Shown in pieces: positions 25,644-34,914 of a stretch of DNA of 64,000 bases. How positions within the stretch are numbered: the first letter of the stretch is position 1; each line of letters begins with the position of its first letter. The stretch is from Amycolatopsis bartoniae (GTDB lineage: Bacteria; Actinomycetota; Actinomycetes; Mycobacteriales; Pseudonocardiaceae): contig NZ_JACHWH010000006.1 in NCBI RefSeq assembly GCF_014191255.1, forward strand, positions 124,001 to 188,000, given 5' to 3'. The translations under genes and the position numbers were made by a program. The notes below the pieces were generated by a model that worked only from the letters and a program-made list of their open reading frames with translations, was not told the origin of the DNA and did no database searches.

Positions 25644-27395
25644 CTACGAGGACTTTTTGCCGAGCTGGGTGTAGTCGTACATGCCGTAGGCCTCGGTGAC
25701 GAACACGTTCGTCAGGTTCGGGCCGCGGTAGAGCAGCGACCTCGCGTACAGCTCCGGCAGGATCACCGCCTGGTCCATCATGATCCGGTCGATCTGCGCG
25801 TAGAACCCGTTGCGCGTGCCGGCGTCCGTGGCGGCCGCGGCCTGGTCCAGCAGCTGGTTGACCTGCGGGTCGTTGAGCATCTCCATGTTCGAGTTGCCCG
25901 CGGACCGGATGGCGCGCCCGTCCGCGATCTGCGAGAGGTAACCGAAACCCTCGGGCCAGTCGGCGGCCCAGCCGTAGCTCGCCATGCCGATGTTGTGGTC
26001 CTTCATGAACTGCGGCGAACCCGCGTAGCTGGTGCCGTAGTCACCGGTCGGGTACTGCAGGATGTCGGTCTTGACCCCGATCTTCGCCAGGGACTGCTGC
26101 AGCGCCTGCGCGGTCGCGACCTCCTTGGGACGGTCGCCGCGCACCGCGACGTTGAACGAGAACCCGTTCGGCTGCCCGCACTTGGCCAGCTCGTCCTTGG
26201 CCTTCGCGAGGTCCCCGCCCGGCTGGGTCGTCGCCTCGTACAGGTCGAACTTCTGGTACCCCACGACGCTCGGCGGCAGCACCGTGCTCGCGATGTCCCC
26301 GCCGGCCTCCGGGCCGCCGTAGGCGTTCTGGAACAACGTCTTGTCCGCCGCGTACTCGATCGCCCTGCGGCAGTCGACGTTCGGGATCACCTGGGTGTTG
26401 ATGGGGAAGTACCACTCGAAACCCGACGGCGCGGCGTCGGCGTTCTTCTTCTGCGTCGCGTTGTTGAGCACCTTCGCGCGGCCCGCGGTCTGCATGCCGG
26501 TGCCGTAGGCGTCGACGTCGAGGGATCCGTTGAGCAGCCGGTTGTCCAGGTCGTCCCCGGAGATGTTGAACGTCAGGTCGATCCGGTCCACGGTCTGCTT
26601 GACCGTGGGGCTGTCCGACTGCTTCCAGTTCGGGTTCTTCACCAGCGTGACCCCGGTGTCCGGTTTGAACGAGCCGGGCTGGATCATGTACGGCCCGGAC
26701 GCGACCGGATCGGTCTGGTAGTTCGCGCCGGTGTCCTTGGCCTGCGGCACCGGCGCGGTCTGCGGGCTCGTCACCAGGTAGTCGAAGTCCGCGAACGGCT
26801 GCGCCAGGTGGAACACGATCGTCGTGTCGTCCGGGGTCTCGATCGACGCCAGCCCGCCGGGGGACTTGTCCTTGTACGGGCCCTGGTACGCCGAGCCGCC
26901 CGCCAGGTACTGGGCGAAGTAGCTCGGCCCGTTCGGCAGGATGTCCTTGGCGAAGTTGCCGCGCTCCACGGCGTACTTGATCTGCGCGGTGGTGATCGGC
27001 TCGCCGTCGGACAGCTTCATCCCGGACCGGATGTGGTAGGTCCACGTCAGGCCGTTGTCGCTGACCTGGCCCAGTCCCGTGGCCAGGTCCGGCACGAGCT
27101 TGAGCCCGTCCGGCCCCGGCGCGGGGTTGTAGGTCAGCAGCGGGCTGGCGTAGAGGCGGGAGAAGTTCCACATGAACGCGTAGTAGGTGTTGCCGGGGTC
27201 GATCGAGTCCGGGGTGTTGGTCATCCCGTAGCTCAGCGTCCCGCCGGTGGCGTTCGAGGCGTTCACCACCGAGGTGTTGGCCGCGTTGTACGCGGCGCTC
27301 CCGCCACCACCGCCGCTGCCCCCACCACCGCAGGCCGTGAGCAGCCCCAGCCCGGTCATGGCCAGTGCCATTCCGATCACGTTGCGCCGCTTCAT
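25644..27395 (-). CDS. Peptide-type ABC transporter substrate-binding lipoprotein
   Basis: 583 residues from ATG 27395 behind a GAGGAG site. A lipoprotein signal peptide ends in the lipobox LTAC with Cys22, followed by a Gly-rich linker. The rest is an SBP family 5 fold (FSRLYASPLLTY, WTYHIRSGMKLSDG, ending TEAYGMYDYTQLG). These bind oligopeptides, nickel chelates or, in some soil bacteria, oligosaccharides. No substrate clue is visible in the context. The gene lies between the two permeases, an unusual order. Confidence 0.92.
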   Translation of the reverse strand: MKRRNVIGMALAMTGLGLLTACGGGGSGGGGGSAAYNAANTSVVNASNATGGTLSYGMTNTPDSIDPGNTYYAFMWNFSRLYASPLLTYNPAPGPDGLKLVPDLATGLGQVSDNGLTWTYHIRSGMKLSDGEPITTAQIKYAVERGNFAKDILPNGPSYFAQYLAGGSAYQGPYKDKSPGGLASIETPDDTTIVFHLAQPFADFDYLVTSPQTAPVPQAKDTGANYQTDPVASGPYMIQPGSFKPDTGVTLVKNPNWKQSDSPTVKQTVDRIDLTFNISGDDLDNRLLNGSLDVDAYGTGMQTAGRAKVLNNATQKKNADAAPSGFEWYFPINTQVIPNVDCRRAIEYAADKTLFQNAYGGPEAGGDIASTVLPPSVVGYQKFDLYEATTQPGGDLAKAKDELAKCGQPNGFSFNVAVRGDRPKEVATAQALQQSLAKIGVKTDILQYPTGDYGTSYAGSPQFMKDHNIGMASYGWAADWPEGFGYLSQIADGRAIRSAGNSNMEMLNDPQVNQLLDQAAAATDAGTRNGFYAQIDRIMMDQAVILPELYARSLLYRGPNLTNVFVTEAYGMYDYTQLGKKSS

Positions 27396-27437
27396 CCACG
27401 CTCCTCGCACTCGATGGGAAAACAGGGCAGGAAAGCG

Positions 27438-28433
27438 CTATCGGGCGCGCGGGTCCAGCGCGTCGCGCAGGCCGTCGCCGAGCAGGTTGAACGCCATGAC
27501 CGTGACGAAGATGGCCAGGCCGGGCACCAGCACGTACTCCGGGTCGGCCGAGTAGGAGCCGTTGCTCACCGCGTCCGACAGCATCCCGCCCCAGCTGGGC
27601 GCCGGCGGGTGCAGGCCGACGCCGAGGAACGACAGCGCCGCCTCGAACAGGATGTTCGTCGGGATCAGCAACGTGGTGTAGACCAGGATCGGGGCGAGCA
27701 GGTTCGGCAGCAGCTCGCGGCGCAGGATGTAGCCGGTGCGCGCGCCCAGGCCGCGGGCGGCGTCGACGAACTCGCGTTCGCGCAGCGACAGCGTCTGCCC
27801 GCGCACGATGCGCCCCACGTACGGCCAGTTGAAGAACCCGATCACGAAGATCAGCACGGCGACGTGCAGCGCGTTGCCCGAGAGCCCGAACGCCGACTGC
27901 TGCACCACCCCCGACAGCGCGATCGCGAACAGCAGCAGCGGGAACGCCAGGAACACGTTCATCAGCCAGCTCAGCGCGCTGTCCACCCAGCCGCCCGCGA
28001 ACCCGGCGACGAGCCCGATCGTGACGCCGATCAGCACCGACAACAGCGTCGAGCCTGCCGCGATGAGCAGCGAGAACTGCGATCCCACGAGCACGCGGGA
28101 AAGCAGGTCACGGCCGTTGCCCGGGTCGACGCCGAGCGGGTGGGCCCAGCTGACCCCGCCGAACGCGCCCACCGGGCGGCCGTAGGTCGCGTCGATCAGC
28201 TCCGGGTGGTAGGTGTTCGGCTGCAGCACCCCGGTGGCGTCGAGCACCAGCGACGCGAGTGCGCCGAGCACGAGCAGGAGCACGACGATTCCGCCGGCCA
28301 TCGCCCATCGGTCCCGTTTCAGCCGGAGCCACGCGATCTGCCCCAGTGAACGTCCCTGAATCGCGCGGCCCATTCCGGCCACGACGGATTCCGGCTGCGC
28401 CTGGGTGGACGAGACGTCCAGCGGAGCGCCCAT
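27438..28433 (-). CDS. Peptide-type ABC transporter permease (DppC type)
   Basis: 331 residues from ATG 28433, chosen because AAAGGGG lies nine bases before it; a GTG at 28463 would add ten residues. The N-terminal cytoplasmic segment contains the OppC-type WLRLKRDRWAMAG helix start, followed by six helices and the EAA loop REFVDAARGLGARTGYILRR. It is the first gene of the importer operon; its promoter should lie in the 233 bases up to the LacI gene end. Confidence 0.9.
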   Translation of the reverse strand: MGAPLDVSSTQAQPESVVAGMGRAIQGRSLGQIAWLRLKRDRWAMAGGIVVLLLVLGALASLVLDATGVLQPNTYHPELIDATYGRPVGAFGGVSWAHPLGVDPGNGRDLLSRVLVGSQFSLLIAAGSTLLSVLIGVTIGLVAGFAGGWVDSALSWLMNVFLAFPLLLFAIALSGVVQQSAFGLSGNALHVAVLIFVIGFFNWPYVGRIVRGQTLSLREREFVDAARGLGARTGYILRRELLPNLLAPILVYTTLLIPTNILFEAALSFLGVGLHPPAPSWGGMLSDAVSNGSYSADPEYVLVPGLAIFVTVMAFNLLGDGLRDALDPRAR

Positions 28434-28606
28434 CCGTTTCGACCCCTTTCCCGGTGCTGCCACGCGACTTCACGATCATGGTCCGGAAATCCCGGACAGC
28501 GTCTGCCCGCCGGGGCGGCCAGGACCAGGTCACGCCCGGCTTCGACGCCCAATCGTGACCGGGAGTCGGCCGAATGGCTCACGGGATTGGGAAAAGGGCC
28601 GGATTG

Positions 28607-28643
28607 AACCGGAAAAACAGGACTGGACCACTCGTTTCCGGTT
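28607..28643. terminator. Possible terminator after the LacI-family gene
   Basis: AACCGGAAA (28607-28615) and TTTCCGGTT (28635-28643) form a perfect nine-base stem with a 19-base loop, 24 bases past the stop of the regulator gene. The rest of the stretch 28434-28666 shows nothing else recognisable and must hold the importer promoter. Confidence 0.45.
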
Positions 28644-28666
28644 TTCGGCGGAAATGTTTCGGTCGG

Positions 28667-29722
28667 TCAGTTCGTCCCGCGCGTGGAGGCCCGTACCACC
28701 AGTTCCGGGGTGAAGACGACCTGCTGGTGCTCGTGGTCCGGGTCGGTCGTCTCCTGCAGCAGCAGCTCCGCCGCGGTGCGGCCGAGGCGGCGGCGGGGCT
28801 GGCGCACCGACGTGAGCGGCACCGCGGCCGCGGCGGCGAAGTCGATGTCGTCGTAGCCGACGATCGCGAGGTCGTCCGGCACGCCCAGGTGCAGGCTCAC
28901 GCAGGTCTGCAGCAGCCCGAGCGCGACGAGGTCGTTGACGCAGAACGCCGCGGTGGGCCGGGCCGAGGCCGGCAGCCCGGCCAGCCGCTCACCCGCGTTG
29001 CGGCCGTCGGCCACGGTGAGGCTCGTCGTGGTGAGGTCGACGAGGTTGTCCGGGCCCAGCCCGGCGTCGAGCAGCGCCCGCAGCGCGCCCTCGCGGCGGT
29101 CGCGCACCTGGCCGAACGTCGCCGGGCTGCCGATGAACGCGATCCGCTCGTGGCCCAGCTCGACGAGGTGCTTGATCGCGATCTCGCCGCCGTGCACGTC
29201 GTCGACCGCGACCGAGCAGTGCGTGCCCGCGGCGCGCGTGCGGTCGACGATCACGAGCGGGGTGCCGCGCAGGGGCAGCTCGTCGAGGATCGCCGCGTCG
29301 GGATCGACCGGGGTGACCAGGATGCCCTGCACCCGCTGCTGCTCCAGCCTGCTGAGGTAGGCGGCCTCCCGTTCGGCCCGGTTGTCGCTGTTGCACAGGA
29401 ACAGCGACAGGTCGCCCTCGTCGGCGGCGTCCTCCACCCCGGCGGCGACGTCGGTGAAGAACGGGTTGCTGCCGTCGAGCATCACGTAGCCGATGACGCG
29501 GCTGCGTCCGGCGCGCAGCTGGCGGGCGGACTCGTTGCGCACGAACCGCAGCTCGGCCATCGCGGCCTCCACCTTGGCGCGCGTGCGGGGACTGACCCGG
29601 TCGGGCCGGTTCAGCACGTTCGACACCGTGCCCAGCGAGACGCCCGCGAGCGCGGCGACGTCCTTGATGCCCGCCGCGCGGACCTCGGCCGGTCCGGTCC
29701 CGTTTGAACCCTGCACCGTCAT
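28667..29722 (-). CDS. LacI-family transcriptional repressor of the rhamnose operon
   Basis: 351 residues from ATG 29722, with GGAGG eight bases before it. N-terminal HTH: IKDVAALAGVSLGTVSNVLN, with the hinge region RNESARQLRAG, then a periplasmic-binding-protein-like effector domain (residues ~65-345). It is divergent from the rhamnose ABC/catabolic operon, and TGAAACGTTTCA-like sites lie in front of it, of the operon and of the GH78 gene. It is therefore predicted to repress these in the absence of rhamnose or a metabolite. Autoregulation is likely from the site 15 bases upstream of its start. The effector is inferred from neighbours. Confidence 0.88.
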   Translation of the reverse strand: MTVQGSNGTGPAEVRAAGIKDVAALAGVSLGTVSNVLNRPDRVSPRTRAKVEAAMAELRFVRNESARQLRAGRSRVIGYVMLDGSNPFFTDVAAGVEDAADEGDLSLFLCNSDNRAEREAAYLSRLEQQRVQGILVTPVDPDAAILDELPLRGTPLVIVDRTRAAGTHCSVAVDDVHGGEIAIKHLVELGHERIAFIGSPATFGQVRDRREGALRALLDAGLGPDNLVDLTTTSLTVADGRNAGERLAGLPASARPTAAFCVNDLVALGLLQTCVSLHLGVPDDLAIVGYDDIDFAAAAAVPLTSVRQPRRRLGRTAAELLLQETTDPDHEHQQVVFTPELVVRASTRGTN

Positions 29723-29736
29723 GGGGGAGCCTCCGT

Positions 29737-29748
29737 TGAAACGTAACA
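29737..29748. promoter_or_regulatory. LacI-type operator, site A (repressor gene side)
   Basis: TGAAACGTAACA matches the palindrome TGAAACGTTTCA at 10 of 12 positions. It sits just upstream of the repressor ribosome site, as expected for autoregulation. Confidence 0.55.
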
Positions 29749-29867
29749 GCGAGGTGGATGCTAGTCGCACTGGGCGACCGAGTGCGGAAAAACCTCTCTG
29801 ATCTGCGGCGGGAGGATTTTATTGACTTTGTGATCTGGTGCATAGTAGCGTCACCGCGCCAGGTTTG

Positions 29868-29879
29868 TGAAACCTTTCA
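29868..29879. promoter_or_regulatory. LacI-type operator, site B (rhamnose operon side)
   Basis: TGAAACCTTTCA matches TGAAACGTTTCA at 11 of 12 positions. It lies 14 bases before the ATPase start, four bases from its GGAGG ribosome site, so repressor binding would block early transcription. Confidence 0.65.
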
Positions 29880-29893
29880 TTCCGGAGGTCGCG

Positions 29894-31411
29894 ATGGAGC
29901 GCCCAGACCCGGGCCGTGTGCCCCTGCTGGAGGTCCGCGGCGTCACGAAGTCGTTCGGGGCGGTCGCGGCCGTCGCCGGGGTCTCGTTCCCGCTGTACGC
30001 GGGCGAGGCGCACGCGCTGGTCGGGGAGAACGGTGCGGGCAAGTCGACCATCGTGAAGATGCTCGCCGGTGTCCACCGTCCCGACAGCGGCACGCTGCTG
30101 GTCGACGGCGAGCCCGTCGAGTTCTCGTCCCCCGCCGACGCCAAGGCCGCGGGCATCGCGGTGATCTACCAGGAGCCCACGCTGTTTCCCGACCTGACGG
30201 TCGCGGAGAACATCGTGATGGGCCGCCATCCCCGCGGCAGGCTCGGGATGATCGACCGCGGCTCGATCCGCGCCGAGGCCGAGGCGCTGTTCAAGCGGCT
30301 GGGCGTGCGGATCGACCCGTCGCGGCCCGCGCGCGGGCTGTCGATCGCCGACCAGCAGATCGTGGAGATCGCGAAAGCGCTTTCCGCCGACGCCCGCGTG
30401 CTGGTCATGGACGAGCCGACGGCGGCGCTGAGCCTCGTCGAGGTCGAGCGGTTGTTCTCCGTCGCGCGCGCCCTGCGCGAAGAGGGCGCCGCGATCATGT
30501 TCATCTCCCACCGGTTCGAGGAGATCACCCAGCTGTGCCAGCGCGTGACGATCATGCGCGACGGCAGGCACGTCTCCACCGACCCGATCGACGGCCTCAC
30601 CGTCGACGAGATGGTGCGGCGCATGGTCGGGCGCGAGCTCGACGCGCTGTTCCCCAAGCAGGACGTCGAACCGGGTGAGGTCGTGCTGGAGGTCGAGGGC
30701 CTGACCCGCGAGGGGGTGTTCCGCGACGTGTCGTTTTCGGTGCGGGCGGGCGAGATCGTCGCGTTCGCCGGGCTCGTCGGTTCGGGTCGCTCGGAGGTCG
30801 TGCAGGCGGTGTTCGGCGTCGACGAGCGCGACGCGGGCACCGTGAAGCTCGCCGGGAAGCCGCTGCGGCCGCACTCGCCGCGCACGGCGATGGCCGCGGG
30901 CATGGCGCTGGTGCCCGAGGACCGCCGCCAGCAGGGCCTGGTGATGGACCTGTCGATCGAACGCAACGTCACGCTGCCGCGGTCGCGGGCGCTGTCGAAG
31001 CTGGGTTTCCTGTTCGGCGGCGGGGAACGGCGCGAGGCGCTGAACTGGACGCAGCGGCTGCAGACGAAGTACGGCCGCCTCGGCGACCCGGTCGGGACGC
31101 TCTCGGGCGGCAACCAGCAGAAGGTCGTGCTCGCGAAGTGGCTGGCGATGGCGCCGAAGGTGCTGATCGTCGACGAGCCCACGCGCGGCATCGACGTCGG
31201 CACGAAGGCCGAGGTGCACCGGCTCATGTCGTCGCTCGCGGCCGAAGGGGTCGCGGTGGTGATGGTGTCGTCCGAGCTGCCGGAGGTGCTGGGCATGGCC
31301 GACCGGGTGCTGGTGATGCGTGAGGGCCACCTGGTGGCGGAGATCCCGCGGGCGGAGGCCACCGAGGACTCCGTGATGTTCGCGGCGATGGGACAGGGAG
31401 CGGCAGCGTGA
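29894..31411 (+). CDS. Rhamnose ABC transporter ATP-binding protein (RbsA-type, two NBDs)
   Basis: 505 residues from ATG 29894 with GGAGG six bases before it. Two fused nucleotide-binding domains, as usual for CUT2 sugar importers: the first has GENGAGKST, LSIADQQIVEIAKAL and LVMDEPTAALS. The second has a degenerate Walker A (GLVGSGRSE) but intact LSGGNQQKVVLAKWL and LIVDEPTRGIDVG. Such asymmetry is normal for the family. It energises uptake through the two following permeases. Context with mutarotase, isomerase, kinase and aldolase points to L-rhamnose. Confidence 0.93.
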   Translation: MERPDPGRVPLLEVRGVTKSFGAVAAVAGVSFPLYAGEAHALVGENGAGKSTIVKMLAGVHRPDSGTLLVDGEPVEFSSPADAKAAGIAVIYQEPTLFPDLTVAENIVMGRHPRGRLGMIDRGSIRAEAEALFKRLGVRIDPSRPARGLSIADQQIVEIAKALSADARVLVMDEPTAALSLVEVERLFSVARALREEGAAIMFISHRFEEITQLCQRVTIMRDGRHVSTDPIDGLTVDEMVRRMVGRELDALFPKQDVEPGEVVLEVEGLTREGVFRDVSFSVRAGEIVAFAGLVGSGRSEVVQAVFGVDERDAGTVKLAGKPLRPHSPRTAMAAGMALVPEDRRQQGLVMDLSIERNVTLPRSRALSKLGFLFGGGERREALNWTQRLQTKYGRLGDPVGTLSGGNQQKVVLAKWLAMAPKVLIVDEPTRGIDVGTKAEVHRLMSSLAAEGVAVVMVSSELPEVLGMADRVLVMREGHLVAEIPRAEATEDSVMFAAMGQGAAA

Positions 31412-32448
31412 CGACGAAGGTGGCGGCTCCCGTGCCGCGCAAGGTGACCGCGCCGGGAGGGCGTTCGGTGTTCGGGGCGGTGTTCAAGGCGCGCGAGTCG
31501 GGCATCGTGCTCGCGCTGGTGGTGCTGGTCGCGTTCACCGCGACGCAGAACTCCCGGTTCCTGTCCGGGCAGAGCATCCGCGACATCCTGCTCGGCACGG
31601 CGATCCTCGCGGTGCTCGCGGTCGGGCAGGCGGTCGTGATGATCACCCGGAACATCGACCTGTCCGTGGGCTCGGTGCTGGGGCTCTCGGCGTTCGCGGT
31701 CGGCGCGCTGCTGCGCGACAACCAGGGCCTGCCGACGATCGTCGCGCTGCTCGCCGGTCTCGCGATCGGCGCGGTGTGCGGGGTGCTCAACGGCGTGCTC
31801 GTGCGGTTCGGCCAGGTGCCCGCGCTCGTGGTCACCCTCGGCACGCTCTACGCCTACCGCGGCGTCGTCTACTTCTGGGCCGGCGGCGAGCAGATCAACG
31901 CCGACAAGCTGCCCGCGTCGTTCCTGGCCTTCGGGCACGACTCGATCCTCGGCATCCCGTGGCTGGTGCTGATCGCGGTGATCGTGCTCGTCGTCGCCGG
32001 GATCGTGCTGCGCAACTACCGCGCCGGGCGCGAGCTGTACGCGATGGGGTCCAGCCCGCAGGCCGCGGAGCTGGCCGGCATCAAGGTCGGGCGCAACACG
32101 ATCGCCGCGTTCCTCGTCAGCGGGGCGCTGGCCGGGGTCGCCGGGGTGCTGTTCGCGGCGCGGTTCGGCACGATCGACGCCGCGGCGGGCAACGGGATGG
32201 AGCTCAACGTGGTGGCGGCCGCCGTGGTCGGCGGGGTCGCGGTGTTCGGCGGCAGCGGCACGGTGTGGGGCGCCGGGCTGGGTGCGCTCCTGCTCACCGT
32301 CATCGGCAGCGCGCTGGCCGTGCTCGACATCAACCAGTTCTGGCAGCAGGCCATCGTCGGCGCGCTGATCCTGCTCGCCATCGGCGCCGACCGGCTCGTG
32401 GCCGTGCGCGTCGCCCGGGCACTGAAGAAGAGGGATTCCCATGTCTGA
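31408..32448 (+). CDS. Rhamnose ABC transporter permease 1 (CUT2)
   Basis: 346 residues from a GTG overlapping the ATPase stop (GTGA). Eight or more helices with the CUT2 signature NIDLSVGSVLGLSAFAVG after the second helix and a conserved GGVAVFGGSGTVWGA segment. It pairs with the following, homologous permease to make a heterodimeric channel, as in the rhizobial RhaP/RhaQ system. Confidence 0.92.
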   Translation: MTTKVAAPVPRKVTAPGGRSVFGAVFKARESGIVLALVVLVAFTATQNSRFLSGQSIRDILLGTAILAVLAVGQAVVMITRNIDLSVGSVLGLSAFAVGALLRDNQGLPTIVALLAGLAIGAVCGVLNGVLVRFGQVPALVVTLGTLYAYRGVVYFWAGGEQINADKLPASFLAFGHDSILGIPWLVLIAVIVLVVAGIVLRNYRAGRELYAMGSSPQAAELAGIKVGRNTIAAFLVSGALAGVAGVLFAARFGTIDAAAGNGMELNVVAAAVVGGVAVFGGSGTVWGAGLGALLLTVIGSALAVLDINQFWQQAIVGALILLAIGADRLVAVRVARALKKRDSHV

Positions 32449-33433
32449 GAAGGGAACACGGCCCGCCTGGCTCTCGCGGCTGGCGAGCTGGGACGCCGCC
32501 GTCATCGTCATCACGGTCGTCGTGCTGGTCATCGCCTCTGGGGCGGTGGAGAACTTCGGCAGCAGCCGCAACTTCACGTTCCTGCTGCTGGACCTGCTGC
32601 CCATCGCGCTGGTCGCGCTGCCGATGACGTTCGTGATCGTCACCGGCGAGATCGACCTGTCGGTGGCCAGCACCCTCGGGCTCACCTCCGCCGTGATGGG
32701 CGACCTGTGGGACAAGGGCATGTCGATCGAGTCGATCATGCCGCTGTGTGTCGTGCTGGGGGCGGTGCTCGGGGCGCTCAACGGGTTCTTCGTGACCGTG
32801 CTGAAGCTGCCGTCGCTGGCGGTCACCATCGGCACCCTCGCCCTCTACCGCGGGCTGGCGTTCGTGGTGCTGGGCGACAACGCGGTGGCCGACTTCCCGC
32901 GGGACTACACGACGTGGGTCACCGGGACCATCGGCGGCGGGCCGATCCCGAACGTGCTCATCCCGCTGGTGGTGCTCGCGATCGTGTTCGGGGTGGTGCT
33001 GCACGCGACGCCGATCGGGCGCGCGGTGTTCGCCGCCGGCGCGAACGAGCAGGCGGCCCGGTTCGCGGGGATCCGCGTGGGGCGCCTGAAGTTCTGGCTG
33101 TACGTCGCGAGCGGCGCGGTCGCCGGGCTGGCCGGGGTGCTGTGGACCCTGCGTTACTCCAGTGCCCGCGCGGACAACGGCGCGGGCCTCGAACTCGCCG
33201 TGGTGGCCGCGGTGCTGCTCGGCGGCGTGTCCATCTTCGGCGGCAAGGGCACGCTCCCCGGCGTGCTCGCCGGCGTGGTGCTGCTGGCCACCCTCCAGAA
33301 CGCACTGCGCCTGCAGGACGTGTCGAACGAGGCGCTCAACATCGTCACCGGCGTGCTCCTGATCATCTCGGTGCTCCTGCCCAACATCGTCACCAGAACC
33401 CGGGCTCACCTGCGGCGCCGGGCGACCACATAG
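32441..33433 (+). CDS. Rhamnose ABC transporter permease 2 (CUT2)
   Basis: 330 residues; its ATG lies eight bases inside the end of permease 1. The same family signature is visible (GEIDLSVASTLGLTSAVMG and LLGGVSIFGGKGTLPGVLAG). It is the second half of the heterodimeric membrane channel. Confidence 0.92.
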   Translation: MSEKGTRPAWLSRLASWDAAVIVITVVVLVIASGAVENFGSSRNFTFLLLDLLPIALVALPMTFVIVTGEIDLSVASTLGLTSAVMGDLWDKGMSIESIMPLCVVLGAVLGALNGFFVTVLKLPSLAVTIGTLALYRGLAFVVLGDNAVADFPRDYTTWVTGTIGGGPIPNVLIPLVVLAIVFGVVLHATPIGRAVFAAGANEQAARFAGIRVGRLKFWLYVASGAVAGLAGVLWTLRYSSARADNGAGLELAVVAAVLLGGVSIFGGKGTLPGVLAGVVLLATLQNALRLQDVSNEALNIVTGVLLIISVLLPNIVTRTRAHLRRRATT

Positions 33434-33451
33434 AGAAAGGCAATTCCGACC

Positions 33452-34516
33452 ATGACCAGACGACTCCTCGCCGGCGCGGTGTCAGCGGCCTTGGTGCTGA
33501 CGCTCGCCGCGTGCGGCGGCACCACCAAGAACGACAGCAGCTCCTCCGGCGGCGGCAACCAGTCCACCGCGCAGGCCGACCCGAACGCCGCCACCAAGAC
33601 CGGCGTCAAGATGGCGTTCCTGCCCAAGCAGCTGAACAACCCGTACTCGGACATCGAGGTCGGCGGCGGCCAGACCGCGCTGGGCGAGCTCAAGGGCGAG
33701 TACAAGCTGGTCGGCCCCAACGACGCGAGCGCGTCGTCGCAGGTCAGCTACATCAACACGCTCATCCAGCAGCAGCAGGACGTCATCGGGATCGCCGCGA
33801 ACGACCCGAACGCCGTGTGCCCGTCGCTGAACCAGGCGCGGACCGCGGGCATCAAGGTCGTCGCGTTCGACTCCGACGCGGCGAAGGACTGCCGCGACGT
33901 GTTCATCAACCAGGCCACCACGCAGAGCATCGGTGAGCAGCTGGTGAAGTCGGCCGCCTCGCTGGCCGGTGGCTCCGGGGAGATCGCGATCCTCTCGGCC
34001 ACGCCGAACGCCACGAACCAGAACGCGTGGATCGACGTGGTGAAGCAGGAGCTGGCCAAGCCGGAGTACGCGAACCTGAAGCTGGACAAGATCGCCTACG
34101 GCAACGACGACGACCAGAAGTCGTTCCAGGAGGCGCAGGGCCTGCTGCAGTCGTTCCCGAACCTGAAGGTGATCGTCTCGCCGACCACCGTCGGCATCGC
34201 GGCCGCCGCCCGGTACATCGACTCGTCGAACTACAAGGGCAAGGTCGCGGTGACCGGTCTGGGCACCCCGAACCAGATGCGCCAGTACATCAAGGACGGC
34301 ACGGTGAAGGAGTTCGCGCTCTGGAACCCGGCCGACATCGGCTACCTGGCCGCGTACGCGGGTGTCGCGCTGGCTTCCGGCCAGATCACCGGCGCCGAGG
34401 GCCAGAAGTTCAAGGCGGGCAAGCTCGGCGACTACACCGTCGGCGCGAACGGTGAGATCGTGCTCGGCCCGCCGACCGTGTTCACCGCGCAGAACATCGA
34501 CCAGTTCAACTTCTGA
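33452..34516 (+). CDS. rhaS: Rhamnose ABC transporter substrate-binding lipoprotein (RhaS type)
   Basis: 354 residues with a lipoprotein signal peptide ending LAAC (Cys21) and a Ser/Gly-rich linker. The type I periplasmic-binding fold follows (KMAFLPKQLNNPYSDIEVGG, NDPNAVCPSLNQARTAGIKV). The RhaS group of rhamnose binders has this NNPY element. The symbol is used in the rhizobial sense of a binding protein, not the E. coli activator. A strong hairpin follows before the mutarotase gene. Confidence 0.88.
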   Translation: MTRRLLAGAVSAALVLTLAACGGTTKNDSSSSGGGNQSTAQADPNAATKTGVKMAFLPKQLNNPYSDIEVGGGQTALGELKGEYKLVGPNDASASSQVSYINTLIQQQQDVIGIAANDPNAVCPSLNQARTAGIKVVAFDSDAAKDCRDVFINQATTQSIGEQLVKSAASLAGGSGEIAILSATPNATNQNAWIDVVKQELAKPEYANLKLDKIAYGNDDDQKSFQEAQGLLQSFPNLKVIVSPTTVGIAAAARYIDSSNYKGKVAVTGLGTPNQMRQYIKDGTVKEFALWNPADIGYLAAYAGVALASGQITGAEGQKFKAGKLGDYTVGANGEIVLGPPTVFTAQNIDQFNF

Positions 34517-34522
34517 GCACGT

Positions 34523-34553
34523 CCGGCCGGGCCGCCGCGAGCGGCCCGGCCGG
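34523..34553 (+). terminator. 13-bp hairpin between binding protein and mutarotase genes (attenuator)
   Basis: CCGGCCGGGCCGC (34523-34535), loop CGCGA, and the exact complement at 34541-34553, seven bases after the rhaS stop. Such intercistronic hairpins commonly keep binding-protein mRNA more abundant than the genes downstream. Beyond it GGGTTCCACA occurs twice in tandem (34552-34571). Confidence 0.7.
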
Positions 34554-34582
34554 GTTCCACAGGGTTCCACAAAGGACGGATC

Positions 34583-34909
34583 GTGGCACGGTACTGCTTC
34601 TGCCTCCAGGTCAAGCCCGAGCGGATGGCCGAGTACGCCGAGCGGCACCGGGCGGTGTGGCCGGAGATGCGCCAGGCGCTGACCGACACCGGCTGGCGCA
34701 ACTACTCGCTGTTCCTGCGCGAGGACGGCCTGCTCATCGGCTACGTCGAGGCCGACGACCTCGAAGCCGCGCAGGCGGCGATGGCCGAGACGGAGGTCAA
34801 CGCGCGCTGGCAGGCGGAGATGGCGGAGTTCTTCACCGGCCTGGAGGGCCGCGGTCCCGACGAGGGGTTCCAGTTGCTCACCGAGGTCTTCCACCTAGAA
34901 GGAAAGTGA
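34583..34909 (+). CDS. rhaM: L-rhamnose mutarotase
   Basis: 108 residues, the exact size of RhaM/YiiL. It is a dimeric alpha/beta-barrel protein that interconverts alpha and beta rhamnopyranose. Family hallmarks are seen: FCLQVKPERMAEYAERHRAVWPEM, YSLFL and EVNARWQAEMAEFF. The GTG at 34583 has an AAAGGA site. It is the first gene after the attenuator and nearly overlaps the isomerase. Confidence 0.93.
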   Translation: MARYCFCLQVKPERMAEYAERHRAVWPEMRQALTDTGWRNYSLFLREDGLLIGYVEADDLEAAQAAMAETEVNARWQAEMAEFFTGLEGRGPDEGFQLLTEVFHLEGK

Positions 34910-34914
34910 TCCAA